Shown: piece by piece, positions 55,302 to 63,416 of the stretch
Numbering within the stretch: position 1 is the first letter of the stretch
How the letters are laid out: each line of letters opens with the position of its first letter
Assembly (NCBI GenBank): GCA_016712745.1
Contig: JADJQN010000015.1
Location: forward strand, 558,001 to 622,000
Direction: 5' to 3'
DNA: 64,000 nucleotides
From: Sandaracinaceae bacterium
GTDB lineage: Bacteria > Myxococcota_A > Polyangia > Polyangiales > JADJQN01
Program-made: the position numbers and the translations under genes
The notes under the pieces: generated by a model
Told to the model about the DNA's origin: nothing
The model's database searches: none
The model's input: only the letters and a program-made list of their open reading frames with translations

Positions 55302-56057
55302 CTAGCTGCCGATGACGGTGATCGTGCCGGTCATGTTGGTATGCACTGCGCTGTAGAACGGATAGGAGCCCGCCTCGTTGAAGCGGATGCACAGTGATTC
55401 GCCGGGCGCGAGGCTGACATCGAAGCGGCCATCGGGAATCGGCGAGCCGGACATCACGGTGCCCGAGGTCACCGTCTGCATCGACATGCTCACATTCCAA
55501 CGAACGATCTCGCCTGAGCCGATGAAGGCCGAGCTTGGGCTCCACGACGTCGACATATTATTCGCGACGGTGATGCCCGGCGTGGCGCCGGTGCACGAGA
55601 TGATTTCAATCGCCGGGGGGGGACCTGCGTCGCTGCCCAAATCCACATCGCCTGCGTCCGTTCCGAAGTCGATAGCCTCGCCTGCGTCGGGTGCGCCTGC
55701 GTCGATATCGACTGAGCCTGCGTCGACGTCGCCCGCGTCTGCTTCGCCTGCGTCTACATCGACGGAGCCCGCATCGACTTCGCCAGCGTCCGTGTCTCCC
55801 GCATCCAAAGCCCCAAGGTCGGTCATTGCTGCATCGACGTCCCCGTCCACGGAGCCTGCATCCGTAAGCACTTCACTATCGCTGCGCGCGTCCGATGCAC
55901 CGAGGTCGACTACGCCGGTGTCTCGCATCGGCGCATCGGTAGCTGAGGCCATGTCCGAAAGGCCCGCGTCGCTCAGAGGGACACCGGTTGTGTCGGTGGA
56001 ACAGCCAGCAAGAGCCAGCATGAAAAGCGCCATACCAAGTGTGATTCTAAGTGTCAT
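55302..56057 (-). CDS. DAG lipoprotein with degenerate cupredoxin domain
   Basis: 251 residues from the ATG at 56057 (lipobox LALAGC). A long Asp-Ala-Gly/Val-Asp linker (about 25-155) leads to a C-terminal plastocyanin-like domain of about 100 residues. Compared with halocyanin/plastocyanin, the first His of HTVTSG is Gln (MQTVTSGT) and the Cys of the C-x-x-H-x-x-M loop is Ser (YSAVHTNMTG); the second His and the Met are kept. With two of four type-1 copper ligands gone, normal blue-copper electron transfer is unlikely. Confidence 0.75.
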   Translation of the reverse strand: MTLRITLGMALFMLALAGCSTDTTGVPLSDAGLSDMASATDAPMRDTGVVDLGASDARSDSEVLTDAGSVDGDVDAAMTDLGALDAGDTDAGEVDAGSVDVDAGEADAGDVDAGSVDIDAGAPDAGEAIDFGTDAGDVDLGSDAGPPPAIEIISCTGATPGITVANNMSTSWSPSSAFIGSGEIVRWNVSMSMQTVTSGTVMSGSPIPDGRFDVSLAPGESLCIRFNEAGSYPFYSAVHTNMTGTITVIGS

Positions 56058-56099
56058 GAAGCTCTCCCGTTCAACACAGAGAGCATACAACAACTGTCG

Positions 56100-57566
56100 C
56101 TACTCCGCCCGTAAGTAGACATGCATGTACGCGTCGCGCTGTATCTGTCGATAGACCGGCGTGTGCTCGAGGGCGCGAATCAAGCCGGGTGTTTCCCTGC
56201 TGCTGAGACATAAGACCTCATAGTGCGTCAGACGGAAGAGGGCTTGGGGCGAAGGTTGGTCACTCATCAAATCTGCGACCCACAGCATTTCGCTCTCCTC
56301 GAAAAGCTCCGCGCGCGCGTCGTAGGCGACGCGGCCCTTCAACTGTGGGGCATAAAACAGCAGCCAGTCAGCGCGTCCCGGACTCGCGAACACGCGTCCT
56401 TCCACGCCAGCGCGCGCTTCGATCTCTCGCGCGACTCCCGCCGGAAAACGCTCCGAAACCTGGGCTTTCATCGTCGCGAAGAGCACGACAAGCAGGCCGA
56501 TGAAGACCGCGCTAAGCACACGCGATGCCCAGCGAAAAATTCGCTCGGATTCAAAACGCAGGGCGTCTTTCGGCAGCGCGCGATCCACAAGCTCGGGCAT
56601 CACGAGCGCGAAACTAATGCCAAAGAACATCGCGTGACGCACCGCTGTGAGTGCGAGCAGGGCCGCGACCACCAACACACTCGTGTGAAACGCCGGAAGG
56701 GCCGCCCGTGCTCTCCATACGCAAAGCACGACCAGCGCAAACCCGACAAACGTGAGCGGCACGTCCTCGAGCGTTGGCCGAGCCCACTCCGTAATGTAGT
56801 TCGCTACGATCGGATTTCCCGCCGTGCCTTTGTACGCACTCCACACTGCGAGCCCGTACGGCGAAGCAAATGCACTGGCGATGAAGAGCGGCATGGACGC
56901 GCCCGAAAGCGCGATAGTGCGCCACGGCGATTCTGCTTTGCGTTTGCGCAGGGCGACGATGCAGTCGATAAGCGCAGCAAGGCCAGTGACAGCAATTCCA
57001 AGCAAGACCGACCCGTGCACGTTGCACCAGAATACGAGCAGCAACGCAATCAGGCCGTCGCGCTTCCACGTGCGCGCTCGCGATAGCAATACGAGCAACG
57101 CCGCGTACGAGAGCTCGCCAAATGCTTGCGCGCGCACTGCGAAGAGAGGCCCGCTTATCGCCATGGCGAAGAGCGTGAGCATGGCGACGCGTCCGTGGGT
57201 CGCGCCACGACGAATCGCAAAGCTCGCCACCGTTGTGAACGTGCCGATCCAAAGTGCGAGCCGCGTCGCGAAGAGCGCCGCAAAGCCTGCATACCGGCCG
57301 ATTGCATAGAACGCATCGTGCGCGAGCCACTGAGTGTCCACCCACGGAGCTCCGTGCATGAAGAGCGTGTGGTCATTCGTGCGCGGCAATCCGTGCGACG
57401 AAATTTCGCGCCCGAACACCAAGTTAAACCAGGTATCGCCGGTGATGAAGCGCGCGGGATCGATCAGGAGGGCTATCACCCCAATCAGCAACGTCGTTTG
57501 AAGCACTGGGGGAATGCCGAGCATTTCCAGGCGGCTGATTCGTTGGGAGACCGGCATCTCGTGCAT
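56100..57566 (-). CDS. Polytopic membrane protein, possible GT-C-type glycosyltransferase
   Basis: 488 residues from the ATG at 57566 (57557 also possible). About ten membrane helices cover residues 15-360, with a soluble C-terminal domain of about 120 residues. The first loop has WFNLVFGREISSHGLPRTNDHTLF and APWVDTQWLAHDAFYAIG, the Asp and His pattern common in GT-C or DUF2079-like bacterial membrane proteins. Function is not established. It is divergent from the FG-GAP gene with only 32 bp between starts. Confidence 0.6.
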   Translation of the reverse strand: MHEMPVSQRISRLEMLGIPPVLQTTLLIGVIALLIDPARFITGDTWFNLVFGREISSHGLPRTNDHTLFMHGAPWVDTQWLAHDAFYAIGRYAGFAALFATRLALWIGTFTTVASFAIRRGATHGRVAMLTLFAMAISGPLFAVRAQAFGELSYAALLVLLSRARTWKRDGLIALLLVFWCNVHGSVLLGIAVTGLAALIDCIVALRKRKAESPWRTIALSGASMPLFIASAFASPYGLAVWSAYKGTAGNPIVANYITEWARPTLEDVPLTFVGFALVVLCVWRARAALPAFHTSVLVVAALLALTAVRHAMFFGISFALVMPELVDRALPKDALRFESERIFRWASRVLSAVFIGLLVVLFATMKAQVSERFPAGVAREIEARAGVEGRVFASPGRADWLLFYAPQLKGRVAYDARAELFEESEMLWVADLMSDQPSPQALFRLTHYEVLCLSSRETPGLIRALEHTPVYRQIQRDAYMHVYLRAE

Positions 57567-57598
57567 GGAAGGCGAGAATCGTATAGTTTGGCCCAAGC

Positions 57599-59311
57599 AT
57601 GAAACAAAAGATCCTTGGCTTGATGGTTGTAGCTGCAGCAGTGGTGATTCTGAGCTCGGTGGCATACGCCCTCTCGGCAGCAGAAGAGCAGCGAATCATG
57701 GCCGATGACGCAACCGTCGGAGACCAACTGGGCTCGGCGGTCGCGATTTCCGGGGACACCATCGTCTCGACCGCAGCTGGCGCTCCTCCTTCTGGAACCG
57801 GCTACGTCTTTGTGCGTTCTGCGGGTGGCGCATGGACGCAGCAGGCGCATCTCGATCCGCTCGATGTCGAAGCCGGCTCGTACTACGGGCTTTCGTGCGC
57901 AGTGGACGGCAACACCGCAGCGATTGGCTCTCCGCTCACAGATGCGGGCTCCGTTGTCGATGGCGGTGCTCTCTATGTGTTCACACGTAGCGGCACCACG
58001 TGGACGCAACAGCAAAAGATCATCGCGAGTGACGCTGGCTCCCTTCAGTCCTACGGCTACTCGATGGACCTCGAGGGTGACACGCTCGTCGCCGGCTCAC
58101 GCTGGAACAACCACAGCGGTCTAACCAACGCAGGTGCAGTGTACGTGTATACGCGCTCCGGTAGCGTGTGGACTGAGCAACAAAAGATCATCGCGAGCGA
58201 TGCGGAGAACTACGACACCTTCGGCTTCGCCGTAGGGGTCTCTGGCGACACCATGGTGGTCGGCGCTTGGCGCGCTGATCTTTCTATGGGTCGCGGCGAT
58301 GCGGGCGCGGCGTATGTATACGTGCGTAGCGGCGGCATTTGGACGGAGCAACAGAAGCTCGAGATGGACGATGCGTTGCTCGGTGATTACGCCGGCTCCG
58401 CTGTGGCAATCGAAGGCGACACCATCATTGTCGGCGCGCCCGGCGTGGACCGCGGCGCAGACATGGATGTCGGCGCGCTCTACGTGTGGACGCGCAGCGG
58501 CACGGTGTGGACGCAGCAAGCGAAGCTCGAATCGGCGTTGTGCGCTGCAGAAGATCGCCTCGGCGACAGCGTGGCGTTCGACAACGATGTCGTCATTGCC
58601 GGCGCGCCGTACGCGACAGTCGGGACAAATGCACGCGCGGGTGCGGGCTTTGTATTTGCTCGTTCCGGGTCGCTGTGGGCCGAGCAGGCGCGCGTCGTAC
58701 CGGCCGTCGCTGAAACGGATGGCAACTACGGATTCACCGCCGCGCTCGATGGCACTGCCGCAGTGTTCGGCGCTCCCGCGGAGAATATTTCCACAAGCCC
58801 GGGCTACCTCCACGTAGTTCGCATGACTGGAGTCATCGCGCCTATTGACGGCGGCGTTGCAGACGCTGGCGGCGCCTCCGACGCTGGCGGCGCTTCCGAC
58901 GCTGGCAGCGACGCTGGCTTGACGAGCGATGCTGGTCTTGCAGACCTTGGCGTGGACGCGGCGATGATTGATGCCGGGGGAGTCGACGCGGGCGAAGACG
59001 CAGGCCTAGTCGATGCTGGCGAGGATGCCACGTTCGCCGATGCAGGCGATACCGACGCCGGCGACGTCGATGCCGGTGAGGTTTCGATCGACGCTGCCGT
59101 TGCTGACGATGCGTCTGTGGTTGCGGACGCCGGCGCAGACGTCGACGGCGCTGCCTCTGGCGCAGACGCCGGAATCGACACCGTGCCGCCGGGCGGATGC
59201 GGTTGTCGCGTCGCTTCGGCCTCGACAACGTCAAGCGCGAATACGATTGGCCTCTTCGTACTCGCGCTTTTGAGTCTCGTCGTTGTGCGTCGTCGCCGGC
59301 TCAGCCGGTGA
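57599..59311 (+). CDS. FG-GAP beta-propeller protein with MYXO-CTERM anchor
   Basis: 570 residues. A signal peptide (LGLMVVAAAVVILSSVAYA) precedes seven or so FG-GAP-type blades of the same pattern (DQLGSAVAISGDTIVSTA, DYAGSAVAIEGDTIIVGAP, with GAAYVYVRSGGIWTEQQKL). A DAG-rich linker (about 420-535) leads to GGCGCRVA, a hydrophobic helix and RRRR. This Cys-helix-basic tail is the MYXO-CTERM sorting signal, so the protein is processed and attached at the surface. Its last 11 bp overlap the end of the convergent DUF2914 gene. Confidence 0.82.
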   Translation: MKQKILGLMVVAAAVVILSSVAYALSAAEEQRIMADDATVGDQLGSAVAISGDTIVSTAAGAPPSGTGYVFVRSAGGAWTQQAHLDPLDVEAGSYYGLSCAVDGNTAAIGSPLTDAGSVVDGGALYVFTRSGTTWTQQQKIIASDAGSLQSYGYSMDLEGDTLVAGSRWNNHSGLTNAGAVYVYTRSGSVWTEQQKIIASDAENYDTFGFAVGVSGDTMVVGAWRADLSMGRGDAGAAYVYVRSGGIWTEQQKLEMDDALLGDYAGSAVAIEGDTIIVGAPGVDRGADMDVGALYVWTRSGTVWTQQAKLESALCAAEDRLGDSVAFDNDVVIAGAPYATVGTNARAGAGFVFARSGSLWAEQARVVPAVAETDGNYGFTAALDGTAAVFGAPAENISTSPGYLHVVRMTGVIAPIDGGVADAGGASDAGGASDAGSDAGLTSDAGLADLGVDAAMIDAGGVDAGEDAGLVDAGEDATFADAGDTDAGDVDAGEVSIDAAVADDASVVADAGADVDGAASGADAGIDTVPPGGCGCRVASASTTSSANTIGLFVLALLSLVVVRRRRLSR

Positions 59312-59915
59312 TCGTAAACTGACTCGACGCGACCTCGGTGCCGTCCGCTGAGGTCACGTGAGCGGTCCAGTTGCCGGGCGTGCGCGCGCCGCGCGTGAAA
59401 GCCCAGGTGCGCCACGTGCGATTGCCGGTGGTAGGCGGCAGACTTACGCTCACGCCGCCCGTCTCAGTCGACGAGCCTTCGCGCGTGAAGGTCACCCTGA
59501 GCTCCGCCGGTGAGCCCGACGTGTTGAGACCCTCCATGTACACATACAGTTTATCCAGGGTCGCCAAGCTGAACGTTGTATTGGGATCGACCGGCGCGCG
59601 ATTCTCGATGCCGCGGGCGATGACAATACGCGGAAGGCTAATTGCTCCTTGCGCGACAACAGCGGATCCGCTCTGAACTGGAACGCTCGGTGCTGCGACC
59701 GGCGCGGTCGCCGTGCTGGGCACAGCTACGCGCTGCATTGGCGCTACGTCGCCTTCGGGCTGACGAATGTGCGTAACTTCCGCGCTGCGTTCTTCCTGCT
59801 GCGCGTGCGCGCTCGGCTGGGTCCGTGCCGCAGGTTCGCTATGAGCTTCGCCGCAACCAACGCCGACCATCGCCGCAATCACAGTCATCAGAATCGTTGT
59901 CGAGAAGCGCTTCAT
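59301..59915 (-). CDS. DUF2914-domain lipoprotein
   Basis: 204 residues from the ATG at 59915, which opens a signal with lipobox VGVGC; the frame to 59990 adds non-signal residues. A Pro/Ala/Gln-rich linker precedes the DUF2914 domain (about 95-204): LDKLYVYMEGLNTSG, LRVTFTREGS, TWRTWAF and GNWTAHVTSADG. The function of the domain is unknown; it is usually periplasmic. Confidence 0.75.
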   Translation of the reverse strand: MKRFSTTILMTVIAAMVGVGCGEAHSEPAARTQPSAHAQQEERSAEVTHIRQPEGDVAPMQRVAVPSTATAPVAAPSVPVQSGSAVVAQGAISLPRIVIARGIENRAPVDPNTTFSLATLDKLYVYMEGLNTSGSPAELRVTFTREGSSTETGGVSVSLPPTTGNRTWRTWAFTRGARTPGNWTAHVTSADGTEVASSQFTITG

Positions 59916-60144
59916 GTTCGAATCCCTCGTATCCGGCTCGCCAGTCGTTGGCAGCACGTAGAGAGATAGAGCAGATGACGTGCCAACCACGAATTCTCGG
60001 CGAAATGATCAAGTGTGGCAAAACCGCGTGGGCGTTTGGACACGGCGGCGCGTCGCAAGGACGCCTGCGCACGACTGCTGCGTCTGACCTACGAGCTCGA
60101 AGCCACGCTCCCTGCGACCCGCGGTCGTCGAAGAGATACGCGTT

Positions 60145-60316
60145 CGGAAGTGGGGACGTGCTGCAGGGGACGGAACCTCTTGCAGATCCGTGCCTAGGAA
60201 CCGTGCGGGCCGGTGGCACGGGCAAGAGGTTCCTCGGCGCTCATGCCAACTCGCGCGTGGTCCCAAGCTTAGCGAGTTGGCATTCGCGACGCCCCTTACG
60301 CACATCCCCACTCCCG
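60145..60316 (-). repeat. Structured element E1 (three-stem fold)
   Basis: Read on the minus strand. Closing stem P1 pairs 60301-60316 with 60145-60160 (14 Watson-Crick pairs; the two others are G-U only on the minus strand). An inner AGGGG/CCCCT pair continues it. Hairpin P2 pairs 60283-60272 with 60254-60243 (12 perfect). Hairpin P3 pairs GGAACCTCTTGC with GCAAGAGGTTCC (12 perfect), with an inner CCGTGCC/GGCACGG. Unpaired boxes GGGGCGTC, GCCGA, ACCGGCC and CGGATCTGCAAG are shared with E2. No promoter or terminator is evident. Confidence 0.75.
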
Positions 60317-60444
60317 ACGGCTATTCTCACATCGGGAATCGCAAGTGCGTTCAGTGCGTGACGCGTGCTCTGCACATCAGTGCGAATGTTTGAGTGGGTC
60401 TCACACTGCGCGGATGGTCTGCCGCTCCGAGAAGATGTGCACTA

Positions 60445-60627
60445 GCGGAGGAAGGCGGGGATGCGCGTACGGGGCGTCTCGAATGCCAAGTCACCATGCG
60501 AAGGCGAGCCGGCGTGACTTGGCATGAGAGCCGAGGGAGCGCTTGCCCGCGCCACCGGCCTCAAGCCTTACAGGCGCGGATCTGCAAGCGTTCCCGTCCC
60601 CGGTAGCGCATCCCCGCCTTCCTCCGC
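60445..60627 (+). repeat. Structured element E2 (three-stem fold)
   Basis: Read on the plus strand. P1 pairs 60445-60466 with 60606-60627 (22 perfect). The inner pair is CGGGG/CCCCG. P2 pairs 60483-60494 with 60514-60525 (12 perfect). P3 pairs GGGAGCGCTTGC with GCAAGCGTTCCC (11 plus one G-U), with an inner CCGCGCC/GGCGCGG. Compared with E1, at least seven stem positions changed on both strands so as to keep pairing, while the joining boxes stayed the same. Confidence 0.78.
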
Positions 60628-60679
60628 GTAGCTGGCCGTCTGACACGAGGAGCGCGTCCCCGCCTTCCTCCGCGTAGCT
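60611..60679 (+). repeat. 23-bp direct repeat of the E2 closing arm
   Basis: TCCCCGCCTTCCTCCGCGTAGCT occurs at 60611-60633 and, identically, at 60657-60679, 46 bp apart. The first copy is the 3' strand of E2 stem P1 plus its flank. The second has no 5' partner and looks like the end of a deleted element or a target of repeat insertion. Confidence 0.75.
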
Positions 60680-60713
60680 GTCCGTTCTTATTGCGTTCGA
60701 TCGTCGATCGAAT

Positions 60714-60872
60714 CTAGTTGAGTTTGCTCTCTCGCTCTCGGGCTTGCGAGCGCTCGACCGTGGCGCGGCTCTTTTCTTCCACAGTATCGTAATGGCGTCC
60801 AAGCCATTTGAAGACAGGCACGAACGCCAGCGCGACCATAATCATCCCGAGCATTCCGACGACTTCAATCAT
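60714..60872 (-). CDS. Small single-helix membrane protein (52 residues)
   Basis: ATG at 60872 is preceded by a good ribosome site (CTGGAG), and the frame runs to TAG at 60714. Residues 1-22 are hydrophobic (VVGMLGMIMVALAFVPVFKW), a likely membrane helix. The rest is strongly charged (TVEEKSRATVERSQARERES), helical and probably cytoplasmic. It has no family I recognise. It lies 31 bp downstream of the sulfotransferase gene on the same strand and is probably co-transcribed with it. Confidence 0.6.
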   Translation of the reverse strand: MIEVVGMLGMIMVALAFVPVFKWLGRHYDTVEEKSRATVERSQARERESKLN

Positions 60873-60903
60873 GGTGGGCTCCAGGTGAGGGGCTGAGCTT
60901 AGT

Positions 60904-61902
60904 TTAGTCGCGAAGCAGCACGTCGCAATAGTAACGAACTTTGCGAATCAGCTCGCCGTGGGGACGCGTGTGAATGTCCTTTTTCAGGGCCAGCATGATG
61001 CGGCGCTGAATCGTGTACGCGTTGATGGCGCGCTTCTTGGGCTTCTCCCCGTTCACTTCGGTGAGCGCGTCAAAAACGTGCTCCTTCGGATAACCCCACA
61101 GCGCGAGATCGGCAGGATCAAGGTCTTCGATGATGCGCTCGGCGAGTGCGCGCTTGCCGTCATCGGCCGCGAGCTCGTTTGCCCACTTGTGTACAGAATC
61201 AGTGACGGGGCGGTCATGCTGATTGACCGTGATCGGGTCGCCCATGCCTTTCTTAGCATCGAAGCGCTTGCCGTACTCGACCGCTTCCGGCTGATGCGGC
61301 AGTCCAAGGAACTCGAACATGCGCGCAAGCTCAGGCTCGGGATCGGCGACGAGCTTCTCGTAGCTCACTTGAATCTGCGGAACCTTCTTCTCGCGCATGA
61401 ACCGCGACATCGCCGGCACGTAACGTTCGGCAACGGGATTGAACTCGTGCGCTCGTTGCCAATCGCCTTCGAAGAAGCTGTTGGCAAAGCTGCTCATCAC
61501 CGCAAGCGGATGACGCGTGAGCACGATGTACTTCGCGTGGGGATAGAGCTTCTGCAAAAAGTCGAGCACGAGTGCGTAGGCGGGCGTCTTGTCGAGGAAC
61601 ATTTTGCGTCCGCTCGTTGCGAGCATGCGTTCGTACATCGTGTCCGAGTACGCACGCACCGCATCGAGGTAGTCCTGCTCACCGTGCGGCAGACCCGACA
61701 CAAAGAGCCGTATCGCCTCGGCCGCATTGATGTGGTCGTAGGGGGCCTTGTCGACAGTGTCGTGGTAGCCCAGGTAGGCGAGTGGAGTAATGAGATGCGG
61801 CTCGGGGTGGGTAAAGACCTCCGAGTGGGAGCCCAAAAGCCGTTGCAGGAGCGTAGAGCCCGAGCGCGGCGGCGAAATAATGAACAAAAGCCGGTCTTGC
61901 AC
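60904..61902 (-). CDS. PAPS-dependent sulfotransferase family protein
   Basis: 332 residues. The 5'-phosphosulfate-binding loop is ISPPRSGSTLLQRLL near residue 10, and the 3'-phosphate motif is VLTRHPLAVMSSFANSFF near 128-145. An acceptor region LDKTPAYALVLDFL and a C-terminal LADPEPELARMFEFLGLPH-type segment (KLVADPEPELARMFEFLG) complete the family pattern. It transfers sulfate to an unknown hydroxyl acceptor; in myxobacteria such genes often act on lipids or metabolites. It is divergent from the KamA gene, 41 bp apart. Confidence 0.9.
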   Translation of the reverse strand: MQDRLLFIISPPRSGSTLLQRLLGSHSEVFTHPEPHLITPLAYLGYHDTVDKAPYDHINAAEAIRLFVSGLPHGEQDYLDAVRAYSDTMYERMLATSGRKMFLDKTPAYALVLDFLQKLYPHAKYIVLTRHPLAVMSSFANSFFEGDWQRAHEFNPVAERYVPAMSRFMREKKVPQIQVSYEKLVADPEPELARMFEFLGLPHQPEAVEYGKRFDAKKGMGDPITVNQHDRPVTDSVHKWANELAADDGKRALAERIIEDLDPADLALWGYPKEHVFDALTEVNGEKPKKRAINAYTIQRRIMLALKKDIHTRPHGELIRKVRYYCDVLLRD

Positions 61903-61943
61903 GAACCGGAAAATCTCACGAATAAGCGCGGCCGTCGATCCCC

Positions 61944-63374
61944 GTGTATGATAGGCGCGTGTCCCAGTTGAAAGACAAAACGATGCAGCTTGCCGTCCTC
62001 CCGAATGAACAGCACCGCCCTGAGAACCTGGCGGTAAAACCCGCAGTCCCAGCCGACGCTCATAAGCATCGAGATTTGGTCACGGGCGAATTTTGGCGAC
62101 GGATCCCGGCGTACAAAGATGTGACTGAGGCCCAGTTCCTCGATCACCTCTGGCAGGCGAAGAACTCGATCATCAAGGTCGAGAAGCTTCTCGCCACGCT
62201 TCAGGGCTTGGTCAGTGAAGCGTTTATCAAGGACGTCGAAGAGGGCTTTGCGCGTGCCCCGATGGCCGTGCGCGTTTCGCCCTACATGCTCTCGATCATG
62301 AACTGGGATGATCCCTACAACGATGCGATGCGCCGCCAGTTCATTCCGACCGGCTCCACCATCCTCCCCGATCATCCGAAGCTCGGTCTCGACTCACTCG
62401 GCGAGCAGGCCGACTCTCCGGTGCCCGGGCTCACGCATCGTTACTACGACAAGGCACTCTTCCTCGCGCTCGACACGTGCCCAGTCTACTGCCGCTTCTG
62501 CACCCGCTCTTACGCGGTCGGTCCCGATAGCGAAGAGGTCGAGAAGGTTCAGCTCAAAGCCAACCCCGAGCGTTGGCGCCAAGTGTTCGAGTACGTCGCG
62601 TCGCGCCCCGAGCTTGAAGACATCGTCATCAGCGGAGGCGACGCGTGGAATTTGCGCGCCGATCAAATTCGCACGATTGGCGATACGCTTCTGGCAATCC
62701 CGCACGTGCGCCGCATGCGCTTTGCAACGAAGGGCCCGGCGGTCATGCCGCAGAAGCTACTCACGGATGACGCGTGGTTCCGCGAGTTCGTTCACGTCGT
62801 TACGTCGGCGCGCAAGATGGGCAAGGACGTCGTCCTTCACACGCACTTCAATCACCCCAACGAGATCACCGACATCACGCGGCGCGCGATGGATCGCTTG
62901 TTCTCGGAAGGCGTGATGGTCCGCAATCAAAGCGTGCTTCAGCGCAACGTCAACGATTCGCCCGAGGTCATGACGATGCTCTTGCGTCGCCTCGCGTTCG
63001 TGAATGTGCATCCTTACTACGTGTATCAGCACGATTTGGTGAAGGGCACCGAAGAGCTGCGTACGACAGTCCACACCGCGCTGCAGCTCGAGAAGCACGT
63101 GCGCGGCAGCACGGCCGGCTTCAACACGCCGCTCTTCCTCGTCGACGCCCCCGGCGGCGGCGGCAAGCGCGACGCGCATTCGTACGAGTACTACGACCGC
63201 ACGACTGGCATCAGCGTTTACACAGCGCCGTCTGTGAAGCCGGGCATGTACTTCTGCTACTTCGATCCCATCGACTTGTTGCCCGAAGAAGGACGCCGCC
63301 GTTGGGCAGATCCTGCTGAGCACAAGAAGATGGTCGACGAAGCGCTTGAGAAAGCGGCTGCCGGTCCGCGTTAG
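61944..63374 (+). CDS. KamA-family radical SAM aminomutase (lysine 2,3-aminomutase-like)
   Basis: 476 residues in the open frame; starts at GTG 61944, GTG 61959 or ATG 61983 are all possible. The radical-SAM cluster is CPVYCRFC (Cys179, 183, 186 counted from 61944). The PLP-lysine motif PGGGGK follows near residue 410, and TPLFLVDAP and HPYYVYQHDLVKG are family hallmarks. KamA converts L-lysine to beta-lysine; close relatives act on glutamate or other amino acids, so the substrate is likely but not certain. Confidence 0.85.
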   Translation: MYDRRVSQLKDKTMQLAVLPNEQHRPENLAVKPAVPADAHKHRDLVTGEFWRRIPAYKDVTEAQFLDHLWQAKNSIIKVEKLLATLQGLVSEAFIKDVEEGFARAPMAVRVSPYMLSIMNWDDPYNDAMRRQFIPTGSTILPDHPKLGLDSLGEQADSPVPGLTHRYYDKALFLALDTCPVYCRFCTRSYAVGPDSEEVEKVQLKANPERWRQVFEYVASRPELEDIVISGGDAWNLRADQIRTIGDTLLAIPHVRRMRFATKGPAVMPQKLLTDDAWFREFVHVVTSARKMGKDVVLHTHFNHPNEITDITRRAMDRLFSEGVMVRNQSVLQRNVNDSPEVMTMLLRRLAFVNVHPYYVYQHDLVKGTEELRTTVHTALQLEKHVRGSTAGFNTPLFLVDAPGGGGKRDAHSYEYYDRTTGISVYTAPSVKPGMYFCYFDPIDLLPEEGRRRWADPAEHKKMVDEALEKAAAGPR

Positions 63375-63416
63375 TTCTGCAAGCTGAAACGGTGGCTCGC
63401 TGGTTCGCGCTGGTCG

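Larger units (their letters stand above)
59991..60713. other. Non-coding block with structured repeats
   Basis: No credible gene was found in these ~720 bp. It holds two divergent structured elements, E1 (60145-60316) and E2 (60445-60627), and an extra copy of the E2 closing arm at 60657-60679. The left part, 59991-60144, shows nothing beyond short open frames without signals; 60317-60444 between the elements shows nothing definite. Confidence 0.7.

Noticed and set aside
58850..59170. DAG-rich repeats in the FG-GAP gene as a possible DNA repeat array
   Set aside because: Period and sequence are irregular at DNA level; they encode a low-complexity linker common in myxobacterial surface proteins.
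60015..60197. 60-residue plus-strand frame, Arg-rich, possibly a decayed helical-bundle protein
   Set aside because: No ribosome site, it runs into element E1, and no family motif can be supported.
60958..61971. 337-residue plus-strand frame opposite the sulfotransferase
   Set aside because: The sulfotransferase motifs are on the minus strand; this frame lacks a start context and domain features.
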